64,000 bases of DNA from the NCBI GenBank assembly GCA_037953745.1, contig JBAKBP010000786.1, forward strand, positions 159,001-223,000, given 5' to 3'. Made by a program: the position numbers and the translations under genes. The notes below the pieces were generated by a model. That model did not search any database. It was not told the origin of the DNA and was given only the letters and a program-made list of their open reading frames with translations. Below, piece after piece: positions 1 to 13,700 of this stretch. The stretch's first letter is position 1. The number at the start of each line of letters is the position of its first letter. Origin of the DNA: Lithodes maja. Its lineage: Eukaryota; Arthropoda; Malacostraca; Decapoda; Lithodidae.

Positions 1-392
1 TACAGGAATGAAGGGAGAATGCCTATGAATAGTTGAGTGAACACGTGATCATTTGGGGGAAGGGGTCGGGCGCAAGTTGGACTAGATAATAGTCCATCAG
101 CCGCCTGGCATGAGGAGCCGATATATATGAAGGGAGCGCCTGGAAGTGTGGTGGGCGGGCTTGTGGTTTCGGCTCCACTGCATGTCTGCCTGCCGAGATC
201 GGAACCTCTCTGGGTGGTCGGGGACCGGGGGAGTGCTGGAGGGACCTTGGCGACCCTGGTCTCTGGGTCTTCTGGGTGACCTAGATGTGTGTGAATTTGT
301 GTTTTGTTTTTGTGTGTTCATTGTTTTCTGTTGTGTGGTGTTGTCCCTGTTCGGGCTCTGTCTCGAGTCGACCACCCCCAGGAAAAATTAAA
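1..392 (+). mobile_element. 3'-terminal fragment of an RTE-like LINE (copy 1)
   Basis: Non-coding 3' tail of a non-LTR retrotransposon. It matches the stretch at about 2174-2520 nearly base for base, including GTGATCATTTGGGGGAAGG-type sequence, the 'ATAATAGTCCATCAG' block and the closing TCTGTC...CGAGTC...CCCC-A-rich end. At 1780-2170 the same tail follows a recognisable LINE RT C-terminus, which is why this copy is assigned to that family although it has no coding part here. The A-rich end at 375-392 is consistent with target-primed reverse transcription. The open frames read through it on both strands are not credible genes. Confidence 0.6.
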
Positions 393-494
393 ATAAATAC
401 AAACTATATAAATAAGAACAATAAAAATTAAATACAAAAATAATAGAAAATATGGGGAATGTGCATGAGTAGAGATATACATAAAATACCTATA

Positions 495-690
495 TCATAA
501 AGTTGTTCTGGTTGGATGGGACTCGTCGTCCGGGTGGATGGGACTCGTCTTCCGGGTTGATGGAACTCGTCAGCCAACCCATCTAGGGGAGACAACCTTA
601 TAAAAATCCGGTTCCATAGGGATTGGGCCCATACGAAATATACGGATTTGGGCCCATACGGGATTGGGCCCACGGAATTGGAACCTAACC
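495..690. repeat. Short degenerate tandem repeats
   Basis: Two adjacent repeat blocks. At 515-575 a unit around GATGGGACTCGTC is repeated three times with small changes. At 610-680 the phrase GGGATTGGGCCCA(TACG) recurs four times. Nothing coding is seen. The region lies downstream of the integrase-core gene stop codon. Confidence 0.5.
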
Positions 691-872
691 TAACCTCATA
701 TGACACTGAAGGAGACATAAATAACTAGCCACACTATGTAATAGTGCAAGCCTGATACTCGCAATTTTAAATAATTCAGTGTTAATCAACATTTTTCATA
801 ACAAAAATTAAAATGTACAGTAACAATGTTCAGAATTGTTTACTCACCTCCAAAGAAATGTAGATGTACTCT

Positions 873-1120
873 TTGACCATGCACATTCACGGTACGTGAC
901 ATCAATTTATATTTGGTGAAGATAGGTTTGGACATTGCCGAAACCATAATTATAGGCCTACAGTACTGTATAATATATTGATGTCTTGCAGTATCAGTTA
1001 TTATTGACCATGCACATTCACGGTATGTGACATCAATTTATATTTGCTGAAGATAGGTTTGGACATTGCCGAAACCATATACAGTACTGTATAATATATA
1101 TATGTCTTGCAGTATCAGTC
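873..1120. repeat. Tandem duplication, two units of about 125-131 bp
   Basis: The unit starting TTGACCATGCACATTCACGG at 873 repeats from about 1004 with few substitutions and one short deletion. Each unit contains 'GACATTGCCGAAACCATA' and 'GTCTTGCAGTATCAGT'. The block lies just 3' of the minus-strand integrase-core gene, so it could be part of its 3' UTR or flank. No coding content. Confidence 0.75.
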
Positions 1121-1291
1121 GTACCATTTATTGTGATTTAATGAAGTAATTTTTGGAGAGTGCAGAAATCATTTTTACATTATAATTGTCTCGCTGTGTC
1201 ACTATATATAGCTGGGGACTTGAAGAAATGGGGGTACCTATAGCCTTGCATTTATAATGTTATATATTATGTTTATGATTGGTCCTTATGC

Positions 1292-1739
1292 TCATCCTTG
1301 GGAACCTAGCAGCTCAAGGGCATAAATAAGTGCCTTCAAATACAATTTTAGGCCATAGTCCCTCGACTCTGTTTCAGGTGTGTTGACAAACAACTCAACT
1401 TTTTCAATGTTAGCAGTTGATAGAGGGCATTTCCTTTCAGGTGTTTCAACATGTGTATTCAGCCACGATGTTTGCATCTGATCAGCAGAAATTACTTGAG
1501 GATCATTGCTAAGACCAGGCATTCCGTTGGAGTCAAGAACAGTGCGGACTTCTGTTAAGTTGGCATTGGCATTTTTAAGTATGCCTAATACAAACAACTG
1601 CTTTGGGGTTTTGTTTCCTTCTGTACGTAATGGATGGTTGTTCCACTGCTCTTGAAATGTTGACAGACCTTTATTTATCTTCTTTAGGAACACTAGATGG
1701 AGCAGCCATATTTCGAGATCAGATGATGGGTCCAAGTAC
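1292..1739 (-). CDS. Integrase-core gene, exon 7 (C-terminus)
   Basis: Acceptor AACTTTCAG before 1739. The exon joins as G-Y-L-D-P-S-S-D-L-E and continues with LLHLVFLKKIN and WNNHPLRTEGNKTP, a conserved phrase after the DDE core in this family, then a variable C-terminal tail to a stop at 1292-1294. No clear AATAAA signal was found in the next 60 bases. Confidence 0.8.
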
Positions 1740-4700
1740 CTGAAAGTTACGCATATGTTAAGAACTTACTAACGTAATAATACATCCAAAATATTCATAA
1801 TGCCAATAGTGATGTATGGGGTTGAGACATACGCTCTGAAGGCAAAGGAAAGAAGAAAGGTGGATGTGATGGAGATGAGCTGCTTGAGGAGTATGTGTGG
1901 AGTTACTCGTAGAGACAGATTGAGGAATGAAGAGATACGTAGGAGAGTGGGACAGCAGGAACATTAGTTGGCCAGAGTGGAAAGAAGGGTGCTGAGCTGG
2001 CATAGTCATGTTGAACGAATGGTTACAAACGAATGCTTACAAAGAGAATATCCGAGTCAGATACAAGGGGAGATAGAAGGGCAGGAAGACCCCCATTGAG
2101 ATGGAGAGACTGTGTAAGACAACCTTTGGATGATAGAGGAATGAATATAGATCAGGCAAGGGAACTGTGTGAATAGATGAGTGAACACATGGTCATTTGG
2201 GGGAAGGGGTCGGGCGCCAGTTGGACTTGATAATAGTCCATCAGGCGCCTGGCCCGGGCAGACGGTTTATATGAAACGTGCGCCTGGAAATGTGGTGGCC
2301 GGGCTTGTGGCTTCGGCTCCGCTGCATGTCTGCCTGACGAGATCGGAACCTCTCCGAGTGGTCGGGGGAGTGCTGGAGGGACCTTGGTGATCCTGATTTC
2401 TGGGTCTTCTCCAGGATGACCAAGAAGTGTGTGAATTTGAATTTTGTTTTTTGGTGTTTATTGTTTTCTGTTATGTTGTCCCTATTCTGGCTCTGTCTTG
2501 AGTCAAACCCCCTCCCCCCAAAAAAAAAAGTGGGGATTATGCCTGAGTATATAGATAGATAGATAGATTAATATTGACAATATTGGTAATGACAATTGTA
2601 AGTACTGTAGGTCTACTGGCATTATTCATACACACAAAATAATGTAATCATACACTGAACAACTAGCAGTACTGATGTGAACTTTTATGTTTTACCTTTA
2701 ATTTGCCTTCATATTTTATCGTGTTATTGTAAGATATTTCTAAAATATGTACTATTGTTGTTTACAAACACATAGTAGTGATAATTCACTACTGCATTGT
2801 ATATTTTTTGTCAGGAAAAACCTGAACACACAGTATGAAATCATCAGTAAGTTTTATTATACTAACCCCTTGGATTCAAGGTAGTGAAACAAATCATAGT
2901 AGACGTTAGTGTATCCATTCCAAACGTCCACCCAGGCTCGCTCGATCCTTATATTATGAGTCCTCTTCCCCCTGATGGCACTGCCTCTGTTTGGTCCTTG
3001 CACTGTTACCATCAGGAGGCATATGTCATTGTTCTCCCCTCCATGGTCCACACGAATTCTTGATGGGAATCCTAAAAATATTAACATTAATTTGTTAGCA
3101 CAATCGTTCTGTCACGAATGAGCAAGGTTGATATAAGCAACACAGGTCAAGAACAACTAACAAAATAAATTCAGCATTTCCGCACACTAACTTACTTGCC
3201 ATTGGGAAAACACAATGTCACAACTAAAGATATATGTTACACAAGAAGGCCCTTCTATGCATACATACAGTATACACATATCTAAAGTCTGTTTCGTATA
3301 CAAATACGTTGTTTCAGCCCTTTTACTGTACTACAATACAATTACAGTAAGTCTTGACACAACACTGCCTTAACATGTTATCACTGTGGCATATGTTGGC
3401 ACACCACCAAGTGTCTCAGCAAGACACAATAATGTGTCCTCTATTTCATCATCGACCTTCCCCTCCCATTCCCTCCACTTATTATTAGTTGACTCTTTAC
3501 ACCATTATCTCTTAAATCCTACTCTATGTATACATAGTATCCTTATGAGTCTAGTAGGTTCTGTATGGAGTCTAAATGATACTCTTTCCCAAATTCTTTG
3601 ACTATCTAAACTCTACAGTGGAACACATTCTATCCATTTCTCCTTTCTCAGAAATCTCCTTCTTAGGAGATTTCAACGTTCCCCACCGCCAATGGTTCTC
3701 CTCTCACACTACTGACCCACCTGGCCTACTTCTTTTCTATCTTAAATGACCTAGAGCAGTTAGTTCAGCAACCCACCTGTATCCCGGATTGCCTCGGAGA
3801 TCGGCCCAACATTCTTGACTTGTTTCTAACTTCTAACCCTTCTTCTTATACTGTCGATCTTTTCTCTCCTTTGGGCTCCTCCGACCATAAACTTATCTCT
3901 GTCACCTGTCCTATCTCTCCAGTACGGCCACCCGATCCTCCTAGCCAGCGGCGCTTGTGGCACTTTCGCGCTGCCGACTGGGAGGCTCTCCAGCAGTACT
4001 TCTTTGATTTTCCATGGAATTATTTCTGCTTCCGTGGCCGGGGACCCTCGGAGAGTGCTGAATGCGTTACCGAGGTAATTCTATCGGGCATGGAAGCATA
4101 CAGTCCATTCTCTTTCTCTCAGACTAATGCTAAAAAATCTTGGTTTACCTGTTCTACTGCTGTCCGCAATAAGGAGGAAGCATTCAAACGGTACCGACGC
4201 CTTAAAACTCAAGACTCTCATTCTTCGTATGTTTCTGCCCGGAATCAAGCCAAGTCTGTTCTTCGACTTGCCAAGCACTCTTTCATCAATAATAAATGCA
4301 CAGAACTATCCAACTCTATCTCTTCCCAAGCTTTCTGGCATCTAGCCAAAAACCTCTCCAACAATTTCTCTTCCTCGTCTTTCCCTCCCCTTTTCCACTC
4401 TGATGGCACAACCATCACTTCTTTCTCTGACAAAGCTAAACTCTTCGCTCAAACTTTTGCTAGAAACTCCACCTTGGATGATTCCGGTGCTGTACCTCCT
4501 CCTCCACCCTCCTCTCTCTTACTTATGCCTAATATCCTAATCTAATCTAAAGATGTACTTTTTACCCTCTCTGGGCTTAATACTAATAAGGAATACGGTC
4601 TGGACGGTGTGTGACGCATGTCGAGTATGAGCATGCTGTACAGAACGCCCAGTCAGGCCCCACTCTCGCTAGGATCGTCAGGGCAGGAACTTTGGCTGTA

Positions 4701-7700
4701 GTCTGTGTAGAGTTTCCTAACTCAGTTTATGTGAACCGTTGTACTATAAGTATTATCATTATGTATTTTGTTTTCTTCTAAGTCAACGAGTTCTATTTTA
4801 TATCATTAGATATAAGTATTGTGTGTGGGATTTATATATATATAATGATGCGAAGAGAGAGAGAGTTATGTAACACCGACCAGTGAGCGCGCCACGAGGG
4901 GTAGGCCTAATTCCCCCCTCCCTCCCTCCTCAAGCGTGGGAAGTTCTTTGTCGATCCCCGATTGAGAGAGTATGTGACGTCATGATTGCCGTTATGCTCG
5001 CTACGGGGCCGAGTATAAAAAGGGAGGTCCCGCCGCATTTTCCTCAGAACTCATCAGGCAAAGCGACTTCTCATATCCCTTGCAACTATCCATATTCTTC
5101 CGACTGATGTGAACTTTCTCTACTCTCTGAACAGCCTATCTTCTCCCCTTCTCGACCCTTTATAACCTCAATGACCCCTTTGGTGCAGATTTAGTCAGCC
5201 AAAGTATTATCGCTTGAGTTCTCACGAGATAAGTGCCTGTTAGATAGCCTATTTTTGGAAGGGTTAACTAGAATAGGATTGATTGATGTTTGTTGCACTC
5301 GTATATGCATTTCCCTGTGTACTATTATTCATGTTCCTGTTTTCTGCTGGTTTAGGTAATGCTAGACTGGGATGGGGTTCCTCGAGTTGTGATTTCCTAT
5401 GAGTGCTAGGTTGGTTGAACCAGCACAATTGCAACGGAGACGTGGGAAGCCTAGGGGGTCTTTTTGATTGTGTACCGTGGGAGTTTAGCACTGTGTTGCG
5501 AGTGAGGGCTTTTGCCTGTGCCACCCAACACTGTGCTATCTCATTTGCTTGACTTTGAGAGGATCGCCAGGAGAGAACCAGATACTAGTGATCTGGATCT
5601 CTCAAGAGAGCATCCCGTCAATTACCGTAATTTGGCCGCACAGTCTTAAGGACCTCGCTAGGCTACGAGCCGCTTGCTCAGCCATTGTCTCTTAACCTTA
5701 GATATCCCAGCTAGACTTTGCTCGACCAGCAGATACAGCATAGTATTGAAGCTTCTCCTTATGTATATTATTGTTTAAGCACTATTGATTTCATGTGTGG
5801 CACGCTTAGCTACTTCAGAGATTAGTGGCCCACGAGCACAATCTTAGTAGGCTATTGCCAGTGCATTGTCGGAGTACTTCTTCTTAATGTTTGCCATATC
5901 CTATTGCTTATTCTTATAATTCTTCTTATGTCAATTTAAAGCCTTTAATTACCAGTGAGTTATTCATTAAATTGCTGTTCAAAATCCGATACTTACTTCT
6001 TATGAGTATTCGAGAAGCATCTAACTTATCAGAAGATTCCTTGCTTGATGCTCGAGGACTATTGTTTAACGTAACGTAATAGTGCCGATCCGAAGTAGAG
6101 GGTGGAGGACTTCTTAAGTTCTTAGTTCAAGGGTGGATTACTTCGGCTTCGGCCAACACTATTCTTTAGTGTTGTAGTACTTTCTTCTTTGTTTGATTGT
6201 TGACCAGACTAGATAACTCCCGTCTTGTTATTAGTCTGTTGTGTGAAACGCTAGTACCGAGTTCTTGTATACCCCGTTATAGCAGATAGAACTCTGGAGG
6301 GTAGTGGCGTTTTTTGTTCGGCTGGCAGTACTCTGGGGTTGGGATCGTGTGTTTCCGTTGTGGCAGCGAGCCATACTCGAGTCCTGTGTAAGAGCCCTAG
6401 TGTACCTGAGTGCCCGGTCGTAACAAATGGCGACCTTGCTTAGGATTTTGTGAACAGTATAATTTTTTGCAGAGTTGTACAACATTTGTTTGTTGGTACT
6501 TTAGCGTACATATTGAAGAATATTTTTTTTTGTAAGGCAATTAGGAGAGCATTTAAGAGACTCCAGTTAATTTAGTAATTAGTGCTTGCATAAGGGAGTT
6601 TAACACTTTTGTCTCGAGAATTTTTTGGTGAACTTCAGTATGTCGGGCCCTAGTACTGACGAGGAGCGAGAGATGCTAAGTGAGGAGGTGCCGTTAGTAA
6701 CTAGTGAGGAGGATGCTAGACTTTTTGTGAGTAAGCAGTACCACGTGACGGAGGAGAGGCTGACTGGGGTGAATGTTTATGGCTTGCACCTGATAGCCAA
6801 GGTTTTGGGTCTATCCAATGTAGGAGGGATGTCCAAGGGGGAGCTGATTTCCTGGGTGTTGCGTGGGCGACATGGGGTTTCGGAGGAGAGGGCGTTTGGG
6901 GGGGTTCCTCCCCAGATCCCCTCTCACTCGACTCCCACAGTGCCGTCCACTCAAGTACCGGAGGTTAGCACCCTCCCACAGAGGGATGAGAATTGGAAGA
7001 TTGGAGTGCCCTCGGGCGGTGCGTATGGTGGTTCCCCAGTTCTTGCCCCCCCTCCTTCAGTAGTGGCAGCTCCCTCTTCCTGCCTGTCTCCAGATATGAT
7101 ATTTAGACTTGAGCTTGCTAAAATTGAGGCTGAGGCTGAGACCAGGAGGCAGGAGAATGAGACTAGGAGGCATGAGGCTGAGTCTAGGAAGCAGGAGAAG
7201 GAGATTGAGGCTGAGTCTAGGAGGCAGGAGAATGAGACTAGGAGGCAGGAGAATGAGACTAGGAGGCACGAGGCTGAGCTTAGATACGACTCAGAGAAAT
7301 ATTGTGCTCAAATAGATTTAGATAAGACTCGTGCAGAGTCGACAGGGATTCGGATGGGCCGTGAGGGCCAAGTAAGAGAACAGTCCTTGTCCCACTTAGT
7401 CAAATTGGTGCCGGCATTTAGTGAAACTGAAGTCACAGAATTTTTTAATCGTTTTGAGAAGAAGTGTAGGGAGCATAATTGGCCTGAAGAGAAGTGGGCA
7501 GCTCTAGTCTCCTCAAGACTTACGGGTAAGGGTCTGAAGGCTTATGATGCACTGCCTTTAGAGTCTTGCATTGACTACCCAGTATTGAAGAGAGCTGTCC
7601 TACGGGCATACGAGTTGCAACCAGAAACATATCGATTGAAGTTTCGGGGTGTTAAGAAGACTAGGGAGGCGACCTTTCTTGAACATGCCCGGGACTTAAA

Positions 7701-10700
7701 AGATGCACTTGCTAACTGGACACGTTCTGAGAAAGCTGAGACGGCCGAACAGTTGACTGAGCTGTTTCTGCTCGAGCAGTTTTATAAGTGTACTGGTGCA
7801 GATATGACTTTAACTATTAAAGAAAAGAACCCTAAAACTCTACAGGAGGCAGCTGAGATGGCTGACCTCCGGCTATCATTAATTCGTGGGTGCGGGTCTG
7901 CCCAGCGTAGTGAGGCAGGTAACAAGGGGCGTGACACCCCACCCCCCCGAGTTAGTGATATACATTATGCAAACAAGTACAAGAGCTATGATACCAAGAC
8001 TGACCACAAGACTAACACCGTCCCATTTAAGAAGGGGCCGGGCCCTTCCCAGTACCAAGGGAAGCCCAGAGGGGAGTTGGAGTGTTATCTTTGTCATGAA
8101 AAGGGGCACTTTGCAAGAGTCTGTCCTAGCAAACCACCTACAGCAGCTGTGTCTTTGGCCTGCAACATTGGTGTGTCTCCGAAGTCTTCTGAGTTTGCCC
8201 GGGGCAGTTCGTCAGAGGCTGAGGCACAGCCAATGCAGAAACACCTGAGAGGCTCGAACCCTGCTCAGGATGTTTTTTGCGACCATAGAGGACGGGGTTG
8301 CGTGATGTGGGCGGGGCGCAAGCATGGAGTAGAGGTCTTGCGTGATACAGGTGCTTCCCAGACTCTGATGAATAACTTGACTGGCTACCCTATAAATGCG
8401 GCTCGGGTGGTAGTGGTGCAGGGTATTAATGCAACTCGGTCATACCCGCTGGTGCGGTTGGAGTTGGAGGTGGATGGTGTGACACGTGAATTGGATGTTG
8501 GGATTGTGGAGAAACTGCCAGTGGAGGGCGTCGACCTTCTTCTCGGTAACGACTTTGCAATGCCCGCTTCTGAGGTTCTACCCTTAGTCGTTGCCGAGAG
8601 GACGGCCGACGTGAGTGGGGGAGAGCAAGAGTGTGTCGAGCGGTGCCAGGCACAACCCATGGCGTGTGCTGTCACCCGGGCTCGGACAGCTAAAGTGTCA
8701 CAGCCTAGTCCTCCGTCTTCCGACCAGCAGAGGAACGATCAACAGGAGGAGGCTAAAGCTGGAGTTGGTTTTAAGAGTTTTGACTCGGCGGCTCTCCTGG
8801 TTGATTCAGTATTAGCACCTATGTTAGAGTCTGGAGAGGCCCCAGGACCTGTCACAGCTAGTGAGGAGGTAGGGCCGGAAGAGACTCAGAGGCAGCAACG
8901 TTACACACAGAGAGAAAAAAGGGTTGCTCAGTTGGAGGATCCGGAAGTTCAGAAGTGTGGTAATGGTGCTGTCGAGATTAAACACGAGGACGGGGAAGCA
9001 TGTCATGTGAACCTGGTGGAGGAGTTTGTGAGGCAACCACCTGCGCAGCTTACTGTCCCTGCGTTGGTCTGCCGCGGCCAAGGTGGAGAAGGAGAGGGGG
9101 GCAGTAGGGCACAGGTGGAGGAGAGTAGGGATTGTCATGTCTCGGCGAAGCAGTGGGCGGGGGACACGAGTCTGGTGGCTGTGGAAGTGCTAGAGCACCT
9201 GCCTGAGCAGCAGTGTGCAGCACTCCAGCACCAGCTCGGTTCATACCCCACTGGTCGTGCCGAGCCCCTGAGTCTCACAACTCGGGCGGTGCGAGATGTT
9301 CCGCAGGCAGGTCATGTGACTGTTAAAAGACCGTTAGCCTCGTTGTTTCGGTGGTTTAAGGTGGGCGACGAGGCCTTGGCATGGTTGCCAGGTCAGGGTC
9401 GACCCATGGCTGCCAAGGGTGGTGGTCAAAAGGAGGACATTGAGCAGATTGGTAGGGTCGGCTGTGGTATCGCAGTGCCCGGTCGTCACATAGCCTCCCA
9501 ATGCTGCTCTAGTCTAATGCAACAGCCCTACCACAGACCGACTGTATCTGGCCATGTCGCTAAAAGCGGTGATGCTGCGCAGGCAGATGTCGTCACAAGG
9601 AATGTGGGGGTGCGCATGTACGGTATCGGCGGGGAAGCCTTAGCTATAATGAACTGTGGGAGTGACTGCACGGGTGGTACTGATTGTCCCTCTCATGACC
9701 TGGCTGTTCTAGGGACGAAGGTGGAGAAGGAGGGAGACTACAGGTTAGAAGCTGCGGTCTCGGCTGGGTTGTGGGAGGGCACAAGGCATGTTGTTCGTGG
9801 AGACAGTGCAAGGCAGTTATTTACTAGGCTATGGCAGTACTTTCGCATGTTTGTTGCTTCTCCAGGCCTGAGGTACGGGGTAGAATCCGACATGCAGGCT
9901 GGAGATAGTGCAAGGCTCAGTTTAATTCCCTGCCGTATAAATCCTGCTCGACAGCCTATGGTGCAAGCAGAGCTGGATTACGTGTGGACGAAGGATCTGA
10001 GGGATAAGGAATGTCGTGAGTGGTCGTTGCTTGTAACTTTGTCCGAGCGTGCTAAAGAGGTATGTGGTTTTGTTGTGGACGGGAGTACCTACCAGTGCAA
10101 TGTTGTGCCTGACGGACTTAAGAATGCACCAGCAACGTGTCAGAGCCTGATGAATGAAAGTGAAAAGGACGATGATGCGCTGGGGCATTTCGAGATCTAT
10201 GTTCCAGCCTATGGTCCGGTCGGTGTAGTTTACCCAGATCATTACCCTCTCAAGATCTTGGACCCGTTTCACAATCGGAATATGAGGCTGACCAGGTGGT
10301 CACTAAGGTTATTGGTATATAACCTGGACATAAGCCATATTGCCGGTTGTGACAACGAGGTTGCATGTGGTCGTTCAGGGGTATATGATCCTGGGTAAAT
10401 TGACACACGGGTAGCCTCCTGCTTTGGTTTGAGTAGTATTTTGCGCTTGGTGCTTGTTGGCTCGCGGTTGTAGCCCAGCGTATTGGGTCGTAAAGCAGGA
10501 GTTGAGCGTTTGGTATAGAAGAAAAATAGGCTGCCCTTATAGTGCAGCCGGAAAAAACATATTAAAATATAAAAATCATATAAAAACTCTTTCTTTTTGA
10601 TGAAGATAATTGTATAAGTTTGTCATAGCCTATAAAGTGTTTGAGTAGTCCACGAACTATCAAACGGCTGAGCTGCTGTAAGCTCGCTCTGGGAGCATGA

Positions 10701-13700
10701 TATTGTGTCTTTTACTATTGTTGGGAGGAGTTATGAAATGTGATTTTTTTTTTTATAAGATGTGTTTTAGTGATAAACTCAGCGTTGTTTTAGTGCCATG
10801 CGGTCGCTGGGTGTGAGGGGTTTGATGGGGTTCTGTATATCAGATTTTAGCTCAGGGTTGAGCAAGTAAAATCTTGGGGGAGGTGTGACGCATGTCGAGT
10901 ATGAGCATGCTGTACAGAACGCCCAGTCAGGCCCCACTCTCGCTAGGATCGTCAGGGCAGGAACTTTGGCTGTAGTCTGTGTAGAGTTTCCTAACTCAGT
11001 TTATGTGAACCGTTGTACTATAAGTATTATCATTATGTATTTTGTTTTCTTCTAAGTCAACGAGTTCTATTTTATATCATTAGATATAAGTATTGTGTGT
11101 GGGATTTATATATATATAATGATGCGAAGAGAGAGAGAGTTATGTAACACCGACCAGTGAGCGCGCCACGAGGGGTAGGCCTAATTCCCCCCTCCCTCCC
11201 TCCTCAAGCGTGGGAAGTTCTTTGTCGATCCCCGATTGAGAGAGTATGTGACGTCATGATTGCCGTTATGCTCGCTACGGGGCCGAGTATAAAAAGGGAG
11301 GTCCCGCCGCATTTTCCTCAGAACTCATCAGGCAAAGCGACTTCTCATATCCCTTGCAACTATCCATATTCTTCCGACTGATGTGAACTTTCTCTACTCT
11401 CTGAACAGCCTATCTTCTCCCCTTCTCGACCCTTTATAACCTCAATGACCCCTTTGGTGCAGATTTAGTCAGCCAAAGTATTATCGCTTGAGTTCTCACG
11501 AGATAAGTGCCTGTTAGATAGCCTATTTTTGGAAGGGTTAACTAGAATAGGATTGATTGATGTTTGTTGCACTCGTATATGCATTTCCCTGTGTACTATT
11601 ATTCATGTTCCTGTTTTCTGCTGGTTTAGGTAATGCTAGACTGGGATGGGGTTCCTCGAGTTGTGATTTCCTATGAGTGCTAGGTTGGTTGAACCAGCAC
11701 AATTGCAACGGAGACGTGGGAAGCCTAGGGGGTCTTTTTGATTGTGTACCGTGGGAGTTTAGCACTGTGTTGCGAGTGAGGGCTTTTGCCTGTGCCACCC
11801 AACACTGTGCTATCTCATTTGCTTGACTTTGAGAGGATCGCCAGGAGAGAACCAGATACTAGTGATCTGGATCTCTCAAGAGAGCATCCCGTCAATTACC
11901 GTAATTTGGCCGCACAGTCTTAAGGACCTCGCTAGGCTACGAGCCGCTTGCTCAGCCATTGTCTCTTAACCTTAGATATCCCAGCTAGACTTTGCTCGAC
12001 CAGCAGATACAGCATAGTATTGAAGCTTCTCCTTATGTATATTATTGTTTAAGCACTATTGATTTCATGTGTGGCACGCTTAGCTACTTCAGAGATTAGT
12101 GGCCCACGAGCACAATCTTAGTAGGCTATTGCCAGTGCATTGTCGGAGTACTTCTTCTTAATGTTTGCCATATCCTATTGCTTATTCTTATAATTCTTCT
12201 TATGTCAATTTAAAGCCTTTAATTACCAGTGAGTTATTCATTAAATTGCTGTTCAAAATCCGATACTTACTTCTTATGAGTATTCGAGAAGCATCTAACT
12301 TATCAGAAGATTCCTTGCTTGATGCTCGAGGACTATTGTTTAACGTAACGTAATAGTGCCGATCCGAAGTAGAGGGTGGAGGACTTCTTAAGTTCTTAGT
12401 TCAAGGGTGGATTACTTCGGCTTCGGCCAACACTATTCTTTAGTGTTGTAGTACTTTCTTCTTTGTTTGATTGTTGACCAGACTAGATAACTCCCGTCTT
12501 GTTATTAGTCTGTTGTGTGAAACGCTAGTACCGAGTTCTTGTATACCCCGTTATAGCAGATAGAACTCTGGAGGGTAGTGGCGTTTTTTGTTCGGCTGGC
12601 AGTACTCTGGGGTTGGGATCGTGTGTTTCCGTTGTGGCAGCGAGCCATACTCGAGTCCTGTGTAAGAGCCCTAGTGTACCTGAGTGCCCGGTCGTAACAG
12701 GTGTTCCTCCTGTTGTACTAAAAAACTATGCTTCCGTGCCGACTCCCTGCCTAGGCAAACTCTTTCGTCTCCGTCTATCCTCTACCGTCTTCCCTTCATG
12801 CTGGAAGTTTGCTCTCATTCAACCTGTCCCAAAGAAGGGTGACCGCTCTCAACCCTACAACTATCGTGCAATTGCTCTCATCTCTTGTATTTCTTAAGAT
12901 TTTGAAACTATTCTTGCTTCCAAATTTCTTAAGCATTTCTCTTCTCAGAATCTGCTCTCAGATCGCCAGGATCAGATCAATATGGCTTCCTTAACACTTT
13001 ACGAGCGGCCTAGGCGGTAATTTATATGTACCGCCCAGCGGGGTGTTTTTACCCTAAATAGGGTTGTTTACGTGATCATTTTCATGCCTAAATACCCGGA
13101 GCGTAAAACAAGTATCTATCCCTGAAAGGGCATAAACAGAGCTTTCCAATGACACCCCAACCATCCTTGTACGACCGCTGGGTCTCTTGCAACTATCGCG
13201 CAACACGAGTGCAAAAACCATGTAATTAGGTAGTTTCCCTACATAATTCCCTGTGTAGCGAGTGCGTGAGGGTGGGGGAGGGTGGGATTCATGTCAGTAG
13301 GTCCGCCGCGGTGGTCTGGAGCAGTCATACGCTTGCTACTCTCCTCCCACCACTTATCTCTCTCTCTCAGCAACATTACGTGGTGAAAATGGCCCACGAC
13401 ATAAGTTGTGAACCACCACTTAGTCCATATTTATTTCACACGACATAAGTTGCGCGCCGCCAAAGAAGGGTTAAGGGTCGCTCTACTGGTGATCTTCTTT
13501 CATATCTTACTGACTCTTGGTCATCCTTCTTTCGGGACTTCGGTGAGACTTTTTCTATTGCACTAGACATATCGAAAGCCTTCGATAGAGTCTGGCACAA
13601 ATCTTTAATTTCTAAACTACCCTTCTTCGGTTTCTATCCCTCCATCTGTGCCTTTGCCTCTAATTTCCTCTCCGGCCGTTCCATAGCTGCGGTTGTGGAC

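Larger units (their letters stand above)
4610..12699 (+). mobile_element. Ty3/Gypsy LTR retrotransposon 1, Gmr1-like, internally deleted
   Basis: Complete LTR element of 8,090 bp with two 1,816-bp LTRs, target duplication GGTG at 4606-4609 and 12700-12703, PBS at 6428, one long ORF and a polypurine tract. Removing it restores the RT reading frame of the interrupted Jockey LINE. The ORF has gag, zinc knuckle and protease, followed by scraps of integrase C-terminus, RT and RNase H, so it cannot make its own RT or integrase. No difference between the LTRs was seen on reading, so the insertion is very recent. Confidence 0.9.

Noticed and set aside
3386..3601. 71-codon frame before the Jockey LINE
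   Set aside because: No domain match; treated as unassigned intron sequence.
7057..7315. Open frames on both strands at 7057-7269 and 7109-7315
   Set aside because: They are shadows of the repeated Arg/Glu coiled-coil region of the Gypsy gag ORF.
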